DNA from: Gemmatimonadaceae bacterium
GTDB lineage: Bacteria > Gemmatimonadota > Gemmatimonadetes > Gemmatimonadales > Gemmatimonadaceae
Assembly: GCA_011525845.1 (NCBI GenBank)
Contig: WYBP01000003.1
Coordinates: forward strand, 62,001-126,000
DNA length: 64,000 nucleotides
Direction: 5' to 3'
Position 1 is the stretch's first letter, and each line of letters begins with the position of its first letter. Below, piece by piece: positions 54,321 to 64,000 of the stretch. The position numbers and the translations under genes were made by a program. The notes under the pieces are model-generated. The model had not been told where the DNA came from and ran no database searches. It was given only the letters and a program-made list of their open reading frames with translations.

Positions 54321-55190
54321 CTAGCCGGGCGTCGCGGTCGACGCGAGGATCCCGGTGAGCGCGATCACGAGCGCGGCGAACACCAGCTCGCGCCCGAAGC
54401 TCGCCCGCAGCGCCCCGGACTCCCCCGCGGTCAGTCGTGCCTCCGCCGACTTCCAGTTCCGCTGGCCGAGCAGGACGACCACCGCGACGAGCGCGACCTT
54501 GGCCAGCAGCCACCGGCCCCAGGGCGAGCCCACCAGGTCTCCGGGCGCGCCGAGCACGCTCCAGGCCTGGTAGGCGCCGCTCACCACGAGCGCGCCCACC
54601 GCGCCGACGGCGAGCGGGTGGAACGATCGCACCATCGCGAGCACGGTGGAGGCGCTCACCCAGCGCAGCGCGCGCCAGAGGTGGAAGAGCGTGCCCAGCC
54701 AGATCCCGGCCGCCAGCACGTGCACGGTCGTGGCGGCCTGCGCGAGCAGTGGGGACTCGGATGCGGCCGCGTGCCCGGCGAGTGCCGGCGTCGCGGAGAG
54801 CACGAGTGCGCTGATGGTCGCGGCGCTCCACCCCCGCTCCCTTCCCGCGCGCGCCACGGTGAACGCCATCAACGCGGCCGCCGCCCAGATCGCCTGCAGT
54901 TGCAACGCGCGCCCCAGCGAGGTCTCCACGAGGATCGTCTGGAGGAGCGGCCGCCAGGGCTCGCCCGGATCCGCGAGCTGCGAGACCTGCAGCAGGAGCC
55001 GCGCCGGGGCGGCGACGAGCACGACCACGGCCGCGAACGCCGCCGTCGTCGCCGCCGCGCGCAGCGGCGGCACGCGCTCCGCCTGAGCCAGCCCGGACCG
55101 CGGCAGCACGAGATACCGCACGGCGGCGGCACCGAGCACCACGGCGAGGCCGGCGTACGTCGCGGCGTTCAGGATCGGGAGGAGGACCAT
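54321..55190 (-). CDS. CopD-domain membrane protein
   Basis: A 289-residue inner-membrane protein with about eight hydrophobic segments. HVLAAGIWLGTLFHLWRAL (near residue 165) and RSFHPLAVGAVGALVVSGAYQAWSVLG are the signature blocks of the CopD/PcoD domain, linked to copper transfer across the inner membrane. No CopC or cupredoxin is adjacent; a cupredoxin is 25 kb away. The ATG at 55190 starts MVLLPILNAATYAGLA; longer in-frame starts exist but extend into the nadA promoter region. Convergent with nadB (six-base gap). Confidence 0.82.
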   Translation of the reverse strand: MVLLPILNAATYAGLAVVLGAAAVRYLVLPRSGLAQAERVPPLRAAATTAAFAAVVVLVAAPARLLLQVSQLADPGEPWRPLLQTILVETSLGRALQLQAIWAAAALMAFTVARAGRERGWSAATISALVLSATPALAGHAAASESPLLAQAATTVHVLAAGIWLGTLFHLWRALRWVSASTVLAMVRSFHPLAVGAVGALVVSGAYQAWSVLGAPGDLVGSPWGRWLLAKVALVAVVVLLGQRNWKSAEARLTAGESGALRASFGRELVFAALVIALTGILASTATPG

Positions 55191-55340
55191 GGAGCCGATC
55201 AGGGCAGCACCGGGGTGGCGGGGAACGGGATCGTCGTGCGACGGATGGACGGGCGCGTCGCAGGCGGGCACCGTGGGGAGCGAAGCATATCCGCGACCGG
55301 CGTTCCCTCGCCACCCGCGCGACTCCTGTATCATTAACGC
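55191..55340. other. Divergent intergenic region, CopD-like gene / nadA
   Basis: Non-coding, 150 bases. It contains the TATCAT element of nadA at its right end. No NadR/NrtR-like operator was recognised; no good palindrome is evident. Confidence 0.3.
55329..55334 (+). promoter_or_regulatory. Predicted leaderless promoter of nadA (TATCAT, 6 bases before ATG)
   Basis: TATCAT, taacgc, ATG at 55341. This is close to the TATAAT consensus and has no Shine-Dalgarno after it. Confidence 0.6.
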
Positions 55341-56357
55341 ATGGACCACGCCCCGCACTCCGCCCGGGAGATCAAGGAGCTCCAGCGCCGCATCCGCGCC
55401 CTCGCCAAGGACCGGAACGCGGTGGTGCTCGCCCACAACTACCAGCGCCCCGAGGTGCAGGACGTCGCGCACTACGTCGGCGACTCGCTCGGACTCTCGC
55501 GCGAGGCCGCGAAGACGGACGCCGACGTCATCTGCTTCTGCGGCGTGCACTTCATGGCCGAGACCGCGGCGATCCTCTCGCCGGAGAAGACGGTCCTCCT
55601 GCCGGACCTCGCGGCCGGCTGTTCCCTCGCCTCCACGATCGACGCCGAGCAGCTGCGCGCCTGGAAGGCGGAGCACCCCGGCGCGGTGGTGGTGTCGTAC
55701 GTGAACACGACCGCCGAGGTGAAGGCCGAGAGCGACTACTGCTGCACCTCCGGCAACGCGGTGGACGTGGTGAACGCGGTGCCGGCGGACAAGCCGATCC
55801 TCTTCCTCCCCGACATGTTCCTCGGCGCCCATGTGCGGCGCATCACGGGCCGGGCGAACATCCACGTCTGGATGGGGGAGTGCCACGTGCACGCGGGGAT
55901 CGACCCGGAGAACATCCGGCGGCAGCGGAAGCTGCATCCGGACGCGGAGTTCCTGATCCACCCCGAGTGCGGGTGCGCCACCAGCGTCGTGGAGGCGGTG
56001 AGCGCAGGGGACGTGGACCCGGAGGGCGTGCACATCCTCTCCACCGAGGGGATGATCAACCGGCCGGGCCTGTCGCCGGCGGAGAGCTTCATCGTCGCCA
56101 CCGAGGTCGGGATCCTGCACCGGCTGCAGAAGGCGCACCCGGACAAGACGTTCTACGCGGCGAACGAGCGGGCCTCCTGCGCCTACATGAAGGTGACCAC
56201 GCTGCCCAAGGTGCTCACCTCGCTCGAGCATCTCCGGCACCGCATCACCGTGCCCGAGGACGTGGCCGCGAGGGCACGGCTCGCGATCGAGCGGATGGTC
56301 GCGATCGGCGGGAAGGGAAGCACGCCGCCGGGTCCCGGAGTGGATCCCGGCGAGTGA
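55341..56357 (+). CDS. nadA: Quinolinate synthase
   Basis: A 338-residue [4Fe-4S] enzyme that joins iminoaspartate with dihydroxyacetone phosphate. The likely cluster ligands are Cys94 (AAGCSLAS), Cys181 (GECHVHAGI) and Cys280 (ERASCAYMK). [20 protein letters not shown] (31-50), [10 protein letters not shown] and STEGMINR fit the family, as does HPECGCA (208-213). The stop overlaps the nadC GTG (GTGA). Confidence 0.97.
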   Translation: MDHAPHSAREIKELQRRIRALAKDRNAVVLAHNYQRPEVQDVAHYVGDSLGLSREAAKTDADVICFCGVHFMAETAAILSPEKTVLLPDLAAGCSLASTIDAEQLRAWKAEHPGAVVVSYVNTTAEVKAESDYCCTSGNAVDVVNAVPADKPILFLPDMFLGAHVRRITGRANIHVWMGECHVHAGIDPENIRRQRKLHPDAEFLIHPECGCATSVVEAVSAGDVDPEGVHILSTEGMINRPGLSPAESFIVATEVGILHRLQKAHPDKTFYAANERASCAYMKVTTLPKVLTSLEHLRHRITVPEDVAARARLAIERMVAIGGKGSTPPGPGVDPGE

Positions 56358-57274
56358 CGCGCCCGGGCGATCCGAAGCCGCCGCGGCGGATCACGCCGCT
56401 CGCGACGCCGGCCTTCGCGCCCCCGGCCGCCGGGTTCCCGCTCGCCCAGGACGCCCTCGTCACCCTCGTCCGCGCCGCGCTCGACGAGGACCGCGCGTTC
56501 GAGGACGTGACCACCATCGCCACGGTCGTCTCCGCGCGCCACGCGCGGGCGGCGCTCGTCGCGCGCGCGGATGGCGTGGTGGCCGGCGTCCCGCTCGCCC
56601 TGGCGGCCTTCCACCTGCTCGACTCCCACGTGGAGATCCGCGTGGACGCCGAGGACGGCACCCCCGTGAGGCGCGGGGACACGGTGCTCTTCCTCAGCGG
56701 ATCGGCGCGCGGGCTCCTCTCCGCGGAGCGTGTCGCCCTCAACTTCCTGCAGCGCCTCTCGGGCGTCGCGACGCTCACGGCACGCTACGTGGAGGCGGTG
56801 CGGGGCACCGGCACCGCGATCCTCGACACCCGCAAGACCACGCCGGGGTGGCGCGCGCTCGAGAAGTACGCGGTCCGGCGCGGGGGCGGGGTGAACCACC
56901 GGCCCGACCTCAGCGCAGCGGTCCTCATCAAGGACAACCACATCGCCGCCTGCGAGGGGGACGTGGCGCTCGCCGTGCAGCGCGCCCGCACCCACGCCCC
57001 GGAGGGGATGCTCGTGCAGGTGGAGTGCGACACCCTTCTGCAGGTGCGCGAGGCCATCCGCGCCGGCGTCGACGCACTCCTCCTCGACAACATGCCGGAT
57101 CACGCGCTGAGCCAGGCGGTCCAGATCGCCAAAGGGAAATGCATCACCGAGGCCTCGGGCGGCGTGAGTCTCGCGACGGTGCGCGCGATCGCGGAGACGG
57201 GCGTCGACCGCATCTCGGTCGGCGCGCTCACCCACTCGGCCCCGAGCCTGGACCTCGCCCTGGACTTCGAGTGA
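56354..57274 (+). CDS. nadC: Nicotinate-nucleotide pyrophosphorylase (carboxylating)
   Basis: A 306-residue quinolinate phosphoribosyltransferase. [17 protein letters not shown] is the N-terminal substrate-binding segment, [28 protein letters not shown] (about 155-182) holds the Arg/Lys/His that grip quinolinate and [29 protein letters not shown] and ASGGVS are the barrel motifs. The N-terminal 20 residues are a Pro-rich extension. GTG 56354 overlaps nadA; the frame extends further upstream as a shadow of nadA. Stop overlaps the next small gene. Confidence 0.96.
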   Translation: MTRPGDPKPPRRITPLATPAFAPPAAGFPLAQDALVTLVRAALDEDRAFEDVTTIATVVSARHARAALVARADGVVAGVPLALAAFHLLDSHVEIRVDAEDGTPVRRGDTVLFLSGSARGLLSAERVALNFLQRLSGVATLTARYVEAVRGTGTAILDTRKTTPGWRALEKYAVRRGGGVNHRPDLSAAVLIKDNHIAACEGDVALAVQRARTHAPEGMLVQVECDTLLQVREAIRAGVDALLLDNMPDHALSQAVQIAKGKCITEASGGVSLATVRAIAETGVDRISVGALTHSAPSLDLALDFE

Positions 57275-57450
57275 GCGGTGCCGATGCTCGCGAAGCGGCG
57301 CGCGGCACCGCGGACCGCCACCCCGCCGGCCCGGGTCCCGTCCCCGCTGACGGCCCCGCCGACGGCGAGACCTGCGACCACTGCGGCTCGGTGTTCCTCG
57401 AATGGCGGAAGTGCAAGCTGATCTGCCGGAACTGCGCGCAGATCAACAAG

Positions 57451-57468
<18 letters not shown>
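57271..57468 (+). CDS. 65-residue zinc-ribbon protein at the end of the NAD operon
   Basis: A small gene that starts with a GTG overlapping the nadC stop (GTGA). The first half is Pro/Ala/Gly-rich and disordered; the second half has Cys35, Cys38 (CDHC), Cys48, Cys52, Cys55 (CRNC) and Cys62, a compact zinc-ribbon pattern, with hydrophobic VFLEW and KLI between. The coupling with nadC and the tight CxxC pairs argue that it is real; similar tiny zinc-ribbon genes are known in many genomes but without function. The 3' end overlaps the convergent gene by 18 bases. Confidence 0.65.
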
Positions 57469-59520
<2,052 letters not shown>

Positions 59521-59563
59521 CGGCGGGTGCAGGGAGTGGGCGGGACGCACTGGCGTGCGCCGT

Positions 59564-59569
59564 TACATT
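59564..59569 (+). promoter_or_regulatory. Predicted leaderless promoter of the GT39-like operon (TACATT, 6 bases before ATG)
   Basis: TACATT, cagtct, ATG at 59576. It supports the ATG at 59576 over the longer frame that overlaps the divergent gene. Confidence 0.6.
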
Positions 59570-59575
59570 CAGTCT

Positions 59576-61105
59576 ATGCACGGCGGCGCCCACTGGCGGC
59601 AGGCACTCTGGATCCTCGCGGCGATGACCGTCGTGCGACTCGCACTCGGCGTCGTCGTCCCGCTCTTTCCCGACGAGACGTACTACTGGGATTGGTCGCG
59701 CCAGCTCGCGGGCGGGTACTTCGACCATCCCCCCGTGATCGCCTTCCTGATCGCGGGGGGCACCGCGCTCCTCGGCGACACGCCCATCGGCGTGCGGCTG
59801 CTCCCGATCCTCGCCGGCACCGCCGGCGGCTTCGCGCTCATCCGCACCACCTGCCACCTCGCGGGGCCGAGCGCCGCGCGGTACGCCTCCGTCGTGTTCG
59901 CCGTCATCCCGCTCTCGGCCGCGGGCCTCGTGCTCGCGACGCCCGACGCCCCGCTGCTCGCCGGCATCGCGTGGACGCTCTACGCGGTGGTGCGCGCGCT
60001 GGACGAGCCCATCGGGAGCGCGACGAGCACCCGCTGGTGGATGATCGCGGGGCTCGCGATCGGCATCGCCATGGCGTCGAAGTTCACCGGCGCGTTCATC
60101 CCGGTCGGCCTCGTGCTCGGCTTCGCCTGGCACAGGCCCCTGCGAGCGCGGCTCCTCGAGCGCGGTCCGTGGATCGCCGTCGGCATCGCGTCGCTGGTGA
60201 TGGTGCCCGTGCTCCTCTGGAACTCGCAGCACGAGTGGATCGCCTTCACCTACCAGCTCGGGCACGCGCTCGCGCCCACGGCGCGCGGCACCTGGTACAA
60301 CCGCGAGCTGGAGCTCGTGGGCGGGCAGGCGGCGCTCCTCTCGCCGATCCTCTTCGTGCTCGTCATGGCGGCCATCGTGCGCGAGCTCCGCGCGCCACGC
60401 GAGCACTCGCACTTCGCGCTCGCCGCCATCTCCGCCTTCTGCCTCGCCTTCTTCGTCTACAGCGCCATCGGCAAGGGCGTCTCCGCCAACTGGCCGGCGA
60501 TCGCCTGGCTGCCGGGGATCATCCTGCTGGGTGCGGCGCGCGAGGGGCAGCGCACGGCGTGGGAGCGGCGCGGGGCGTGGCTCTCCGCGGTGCTCGTGGT
60601 GCCACTCCTCGTGCACGTGGTGATGCCGTACGTGCCGTTGCCGCCGCGCCGCGACCAGGTGAACAAGGCGTACGGCTGGGACCAGGTGGCGCTCTCGGTG
60701 GACAGCGCACGCCGCGCGATCGAGGAGGCACGGGGCCTGCCGGCAGGGAGCGTCGCGGTGGCAGCGAACCGCTACCAGGACGCGTCGATGCTCGCCTACC
60801 ACATGCCCGGTCGGCCCGCGATCCCCGCGCTCAACCTCGGTGGCCGTCCCAACCAGTACGAGATCTGGCCGAACCTCACGCGCACGCCGCAGCCGGGGCT
60901 CACGCTCCTCCTCGTGCTCGAACTCCCGCGCGAGGGCGTGCCCGGCCCCATCCGGCGGCTCACGGCGCACTTCGACTCCATCACCGCGGGCGACCTGATC
61001 CCGCTCAAGCGCGGCGAGGTGGAACTCGGCCATCGACGGCTCTGGGTCCTCACCGGCTGGGACGGTGTCTGGCCCGACCCGCGCACGCCCATATTCCCCC
61101 CATGA
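59576..61105 (+). CDS. GT39/ArnT-like membrane glycosyltransferase
   Basis: A 509-residue protein with about ten hydrophobic helices. FPDETYYWDWSRQLAGGYFDHPPVIAFLI (about 30-58) is the first periplasmic loop with the catalytic Asp-Glu pair of PMT_2/ArnT enzymes, and the C-terminal 110 residues are a soluble periplasmic domain. It would transfer a sugar from a polyprenyl-phosphate carrier to protein, lipid A or a glycan on the outer side of the inner membrane. Coupled to the dipeptidase by ATGA. Acceptor unknown. Confidence 0.9.
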   Translation: MHGGAHWRQALWILAAMTVVRLALGVVVPLFPDETYYWDWSRQLAGGYFDHPPVIAFLIAGGTALLGDTPIGVRLLPILAGTAGGFALIRTTCHLAGPSAARYASVVFAVIPLSAAGLVLATPDAPLLAGIAWTLYAVVRALDEPIGSATSTRWWMIAGLAIGIAMASKFTGAFIPVGLVLGFAWHRPLRARLLERGPWIAVGIASLVMVPVLLWNSQHEWIAFTYQLGHALAPTARGTWYNRELELVGGQAALLSPILFVLVMAAIVRELRAPREHSHFALAAISAFCLAFFVYSAIGKGVSANWPAIAWLPGIILLGAAREGQRTAWERRGAWLSAVLVVPLLVHVVMPYVPLPPRRDQVNKAYGWDQVALSVDSARRAIEEARGLPAGSVAVAANRYQDASMLAYHMPGRPAIPALNLGGRPNQYEIWPNLTRTPQPGLTLLLVLELPREGVPGPIRRLTAHFDSITAGDLIPLKRGEVELGHRRLWVLTGWDGVWPDPRTPIFPP

Positions 61106-62514
61106 CCCCGAATGCGAAGGCCTCCATGGGCACCGCGGTCCCGAAGGACCTCGACCAGTGGCTCCGGCAGCAGGATCAGCGGTTGCACGACGACCTCTTC
61201 GAGTTCCTCCGCATCCCGAGCGTGAGCGCGCGGAGCGAGCACAACGCCGACATGAAGCGCGCGGCCGCCTGGCTGCACGGGCACCTCGAGCGCATCGGCT
61301 TCACCACGCGCACCATCGAGACGCCGGGCCATCCGGTGGTGCTCGCGGAGTGGCGCAAGGCGCCCGCCGGCGCGCCGACCGTGCTCGTCTACGGCCACTA
61401 CGACGTGCAGCCCCCGGAGCCGCTCGAGCTCTGGACCTCCCCCGCCTTCGAGCCCACGCTTCGCGGCGGCAACATCTACGCGCGCGGCAGCGTCGACGAC
61501 AAGGGCCAGCTCTGGCTCCACGTCGCCGCGCTCGAGGCGCACCTCGCCGTGCGCGGCACCCTCCCGGTGAACGTCGTCGTCCTCGCCGAGGGTGAAGAGG
61601 AGGTCGGGTCCGAGCACCTCGCGCCCTTCATCGAGGCGCGCCGCGGGGAGCTCGCGTGCGACGCGGTCGTGATCTCCGACTCCACGATGTTCGCGCCGGG
61701 CATCCCCAGCATCCTCTCGTCGCTGCGCGGGCTCGCCTACCTGCAGGTCGACGTCACCGGCCCGAACTCGGACCTCCACTCCGGGATGTACGGCGGCGCG
61801 GTGGTGAACCCCGCGGCCGCGCTCGCCCGCATCGTCGCCAGCCTGCACCACGACGACGGGCGCGTCGCGATCCCCGGGTTCTACGACGCCGTCCTCGACT
61901 TCCCCGCACCCGTGCGCGCCGGGATGAAGGCGCTCCCCTTCGACGAGGCGGAGTTCAAGCGCCACCTCGGCGTCGACACGCTCGGCGGCGAGCCCGGCTT
62001 CACCACGCTCGAGAAGCTCTGGACGCGTCCCACCTGCGAGGTGAACGGGATGCTCTCGGGCTACACCGGCGAGGGCGCCAAGACCGTGCTCCCCGGCAAG
62101 GCGATGGTGAAGGTGAGCTGCCGCCTGGTGCCGGACCAGGACCCGAAGGAGGTCGCGCGGGCGCTCGAGCGGCACGTGCGTGCCGCCGCACCGCCGGGCG
62201 TGACGGTGCAGGTGACCGAGCTGCACGGCGGCCGTCCGTGGCGCGCGGACCTCGAGGGGCCGCTCTACGACGCGGCCGCGCGCGCCCTGGGCGCCGCGTT
62301 CGGGCGCGCCCCGGTGATCACGGGCGAGGGGGGCTCGATCCCCGTGGTGAACGACTTCGCGCGGATCCTCGGCGCCCCGGTGCTGCTCGTCGGCTTCGGG
62401 CTCCCGGGGGAGAACGCGCACGCCCCCGACGAGTGGATCAGCCAGGAGAACTTCCGGCTGGGGATGCGCGCGATCGCCACGCTCTGGGACGAGCTGGCCG
62501 CCGCCGGCACGTGA
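61102..62514 (+). CDS. M20 family dipeptidase
   Basis: A 470-residue zinc peptidase. LYGHYDVQPP-type motif with His99, then GSVDDKGQ with Asp132/133, and EGEEEVGSEHL with Glu165/166 are the catalytic and zinc ligands of M20; HSGMYGG lies in the lid domain. It would cleave short peptides in the cytoplasm. ATG 61102 overlaps the GT39 stop; CATATT lies six bases before it and might serve as an internal promoter. Overlaps the FkbM gene (GTGA). Confidence 0.92.
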   Translation: MTPNAKASMGTAVPKDLDQWLRQQDQRLHDDLFEFLRIPSVSARSEHNADMKRAAAWLHGHLERIGFTTRTIETPGHPVVLAEWRKAPAGAPTVLVYGHYDVQPPEPLELWTSPAFEPTLRGGNIYARGSVDDKGQLWLHVAALEAHLAVRGTLPVNVVVLAEGEEEVGSEHLAPFIEARRGELACDAVVISDSTMFAPGIPSILSSLRGLAYLQVDVTGPNSDLHSGMYGGAVVNPAAALARIVASLHHDDGRVAIPGFYDAVLDFPAPVRAGMKALPFDEAEFKRHLGVDTLGGEPGFTTLEKLWTRPTCEVNGMLSGYTGEGAKTVLPGKAMVKVSCRLVPDQDPKEVARALERHVRAAAPPGVTVQVTELHGGRPWRADLEGPLYDAAARALGAAFGRAPVITGEGGSIPVVNDFARILGAPVLLVGFGLPGENAHAPDEWISQENFRLGMRAIATLWDELAAAGT

Positions 62515-63386
62515 GCGCACTGGCCGCGGGCTACGACCTGCTCGCGGCCGCGAGTCGCGCGCTCCCGGCCTTCCGCGGCAAGGGACGCCTCGCGCTCGCG
62601 CTGCACCGGCGGCTGCAGCGCGCGGCGGTGGCCCGCGCGCCGCTGCGCGACGTCCGCATGCGCGACGGGAGCCGCGCCCGCTGGGACCTGCGCGACGAGG
62701 CCGAGGCGCTCGCCTGCTGGCTCGGCGAGGCAGACGACGCCGTGCGCGACGCGCTCCTGGCGCGCGTGCGCCCCGACGCGATCGTCCTCGACGTGGGGGC
62801 GAACGTCGGCTGGTGGAGCGTGCCGCTCGCCCGCCGCGTGGGGCCCAAGGGAGGGCGCGTGGTCGCCTTCGAGCCCGTGCCGGACAACCGCCGCCGCCTC
62901 GAGTGGGCCCTCGCCGCGAACGATGCCCAGTCGCACTGCACCGTGGTCCCCGCGGCACTCGGCGACCGCCCCGGCGAACTCGGCATGTGGCTCAAGTCCG
63001 CCGAGACCGGGGCGGGGAGCGGCACGGCCGCGCTCGTGACGGGGGAGGGCGAATCGCACCTGCGCGTGCCGGTGATCACGCTCGACGCGTGGGGGGACGA
63101 GCATCCGCTCCCGCGCTGCGACCTGATGAAGCTCGACATCGAGGGCGCGGAGCTGCTGATGCTGCGCGGCGCCGAGCGTTTCGTCGCGCGCCACCGCCCG
63201 CTGATCTTCGGCGAGTTCGAGGCGTACTGGCTCACCACCTTCGGCGCGACCTTCCTCGACGTGGCGGAGTGGGCCGGGCGGATGGACTACCGGATGCTCA
63301 GGTGGGATCCGCGCGGCGAGAGGTTCGAGCCGCTCGCCGAGGCCGCGGTCGGCGTGCAGGATGTGTTGCTCGAACCAAGGATGTGA
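62511..63386 (+). CDS. FkbM family methyltransferase
   Basis: A 291-residue S-adenosylmethionine-dependent methyltransferase. VLDVGANVGWWSVPLARRVG is motif I, VVAFEPVPDNRRRLE motif II, and DLMKLDIEGAELLMLRGA the FkbM motif. Such enzymes often methylate sugars in glycans, so it may modify the surface polysaccharide made by this region. GTG 62511 is coupled to the dipeptidase. Confidence 0.9.
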   Translation: MSALAAGYDLLAAASRALPAFRGKGRLALALHRRLQRAAVARAPLRDVRMRDGSRARWDLRDEAEALACWLGEADDAVRDALLARVRPDAIVLDVGANVGWWSVPLARRVGPKGGRVVAFEPVPDNRRRLEWALAANDAQSHCTVVPAALGDRPGELGMWLKSAETGAGSGTAALVTGEGESHLRVPVITLDAWGDEHPLPRCDLMKLDIEGAELLMLRGAERFVARHRPLIFGEFEAYWLTTFGATFLDVAEWAGRMDYRMLRWDPRGERFEPLAEAAVGVQDVLLEPRM

Positions 63387-63474
63387 GATGGGAGATGGGA
63401 GATGGGAGGAACTCCGCTCGCAACGAGAGAAGGCCGCCCGAACGGGCGGCCTCCTCACATCTCCCATCTCACAT
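63381..63474. repeat. Composite inverted repeat with heptamer array, flanking a terminator
   Basis: Arm 63381-63397 (ATGTGAGATGGGAGATG) is the exact complement of 63458-63474. Inside the left arm the heptamer GAGATGG is repeated three times (63385-63405). Between them lies the hairpin at 63431-63452. The arms are far from any known transposase and look like a dispersed intergenic element. Confidence 0.75.
63431..63452. terminator. Hairpin between FkbM gene and rho (convergent)
   Basis: AGGCCGCCC-GAAC-GGGCGGCCT: nine perfect base pairs with a four-base loop, 45 bases after the FkbM stop and 31 bases after the rho stop on the other strand. No T-tract. Confidence 0.75.
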
Positions 63475-63482
63475 CTGCCGTT

Positions 63483-64000
63483 CTAAAGCCCTGCGAGCAA
63501 TGCGTCGTTCGAGGTGGTGCCCGCGATCCGCTTGATCAGCCATTCCATCGCCGACTGCGGTGGCATCTGCTGGAGCCCGCGGCGCAGCGTGTAGATCGCC
63601 TCGATCTGCTCCGCCTTGTAGAGCTTCTCCTCGCGCCGCGTGCCCGAGCTCGCGATGTCGAACGCCGGGAAGATGCGCTTCTCGGAGAGGGAGCGGTCGA
63701 GCTTGATCTCGCAGTTGCCCGTGCCCTTGAACTCCTCGAAGATCACGTCGTCCATCCGCGAGCCCGTCTCGACGAGCGCCGTCGCGATGATCGTCAGCGA
63801 CCCGCCGCCATTCTCCGGGGCGATCGAGCGTGCGGAGCCGAAGAACGCCTTCGGCCGCGCCATCGCCGAGGTGTCGAGGCCGCCCGAGAGCGTGCGCCCC
63901 GTGCCCCGTTCGGCCGTGTTGAACGCGCGGGCCATGCGGGTGAGCGAGTCGAGCACGATCACCACGTCGCGCCCCTGCTCCACGAGTCGGCGGGCGCGCT
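63483..64000 (-). CDS. rho: Transcription termination factor Rho, C-terminal part (5' end outside window)
   Basis: The last 172 residues of Rho; the frame runs off the window. [17 protein letters not shown] is Walker [47 protein letters not shown] covers the Q-loop and the ATPase core, [27 protein letters not shown] is the R-loop region, and SGTRREEKL and [14 protein letters not shown] finish the domain. Rho stops transcription at C-rich sites without a hairpin T-tract. Confidence 0.95.
   Translation of the reverse strand, partial: RARRLVEQGRDVVIVLDSLTRMARAFNTAERGTGRTLSGGLDTSAMARPKAFFGSARSIAPENGGGSLTIIATALVETGSRMDDVIFEEFKGTGNCEIKLDRSLSEKRIFPAFDIASSGTRREEKLYKAEQIEAIYTLRRGLQQMPPQSAMEWLIKRIAGTTSNDALLAGL

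Noticed and set aside
54317-54328. CCGGCTAGCCGG palindrome between nadB and the CopD-like gene
   Set aside because: Only 12 bases and no usable loop; could be chance in such GC-rich DNA, so not called a terminator.

Overview
The window is a GC-rich stretch of bacterial chromosome, with third codon positions that are almost always G or C. It most likely comes from the phylum Gemmatimonadota. The clues are two SusC/SusD outer-membrane pairs of the kind shared with Bacteroidota, a small WKAHG/SGCSVD protein and a DUF6526-like protein that I associate with the same groups, and Tat, lipoprotein and beta-barrel genes that imply a double membrane. This is inference from gene content; there is no rRNA in the window to confirm it. 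Genes are packed tightly, with many 4-base ATGA/GTGA or TGATG start-stop overlaps and several convergent 3' overlaps.

Region by region. (1) 1-8139: the end of a glycosyltransferase gene followed by seven complete ones (two GT2, five GT4), nearly all translationally coupled; a surface-glycan assembly operon. (2) 8114-11409: a small beta-barrel-like protein, a CPA1 cation/proton antiporter, and two small conserved proteins. (3) 11485-15161: a TetR regulator with a palindromic operator at its own start, a lipoprotein membrane-fusion protein, an ABC ATPase and an ABC-2 permease, forming an efflux operon. (4) 15176-18497 (minus): Wzm/Wzt-type polysaccharide exporter plus a GT4, which could export what region 1 makes. 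(5) 18560-21466: MsrP/MsrQ periplasmic methionine-sulfoxide repair and a THUMP-type RNA methyltransferase. (6) 21555-25830: SusC/SusD pair 1. (7) 25924-29998: an outer-membrane porin-like protein, a type-1-copper cupredoxin-like secreted protein, and a membrane Ser/Thr kinase built like a histidine kinase. (8) 30033-39948: sucA, a secreted PIG-L family protein, an NDH-2-like dehydrogenase, an MFS exporter, and MlaE-MlaD lipid transport genes without the MlaF ATPase. (9) 39993-48001: a Tat-exported M24 peptidase, a secreted amidohydrolase with a lipoprotein, and SusC/SusD pair 2. (10) 48198-52715 (minus): a complete BMP-type nucleoside ABC importer. (11) 52803-57468: nadB, a CopD-like membrane protein on the other strand, then nadA-nadC and a tiny zinc-ribbon gene: the de novo NAD pathway. 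(12) 57451-63386: a YyaL/SPATA20-type thioredoxin-domain protein, then a GT39-like transferase, an M20 dipeptidase and an FkbM methyltransferase in one operon. (13) 63387-64000: a composite repeat/hairpin and the 3' end of rho.

Two genome-wide style signals stand out. Six genes (THUMP methyltransferase, sucA, mlaE, nadB, nadA, GT39) carry a TAnnnT-like hexamer exactly six bases before the start codon, which puts the transcription start on the start codon; these are predicted leaderless mRNAs. Operon ends are marked by long GC-rich perfect hairpins without a T-tract, in a genome that also encodes Rho. No tRNA, rRNA, CRISPR array, insertion sequence or prophage was seen, and no gene-free stretch exceeds about 200 bases.
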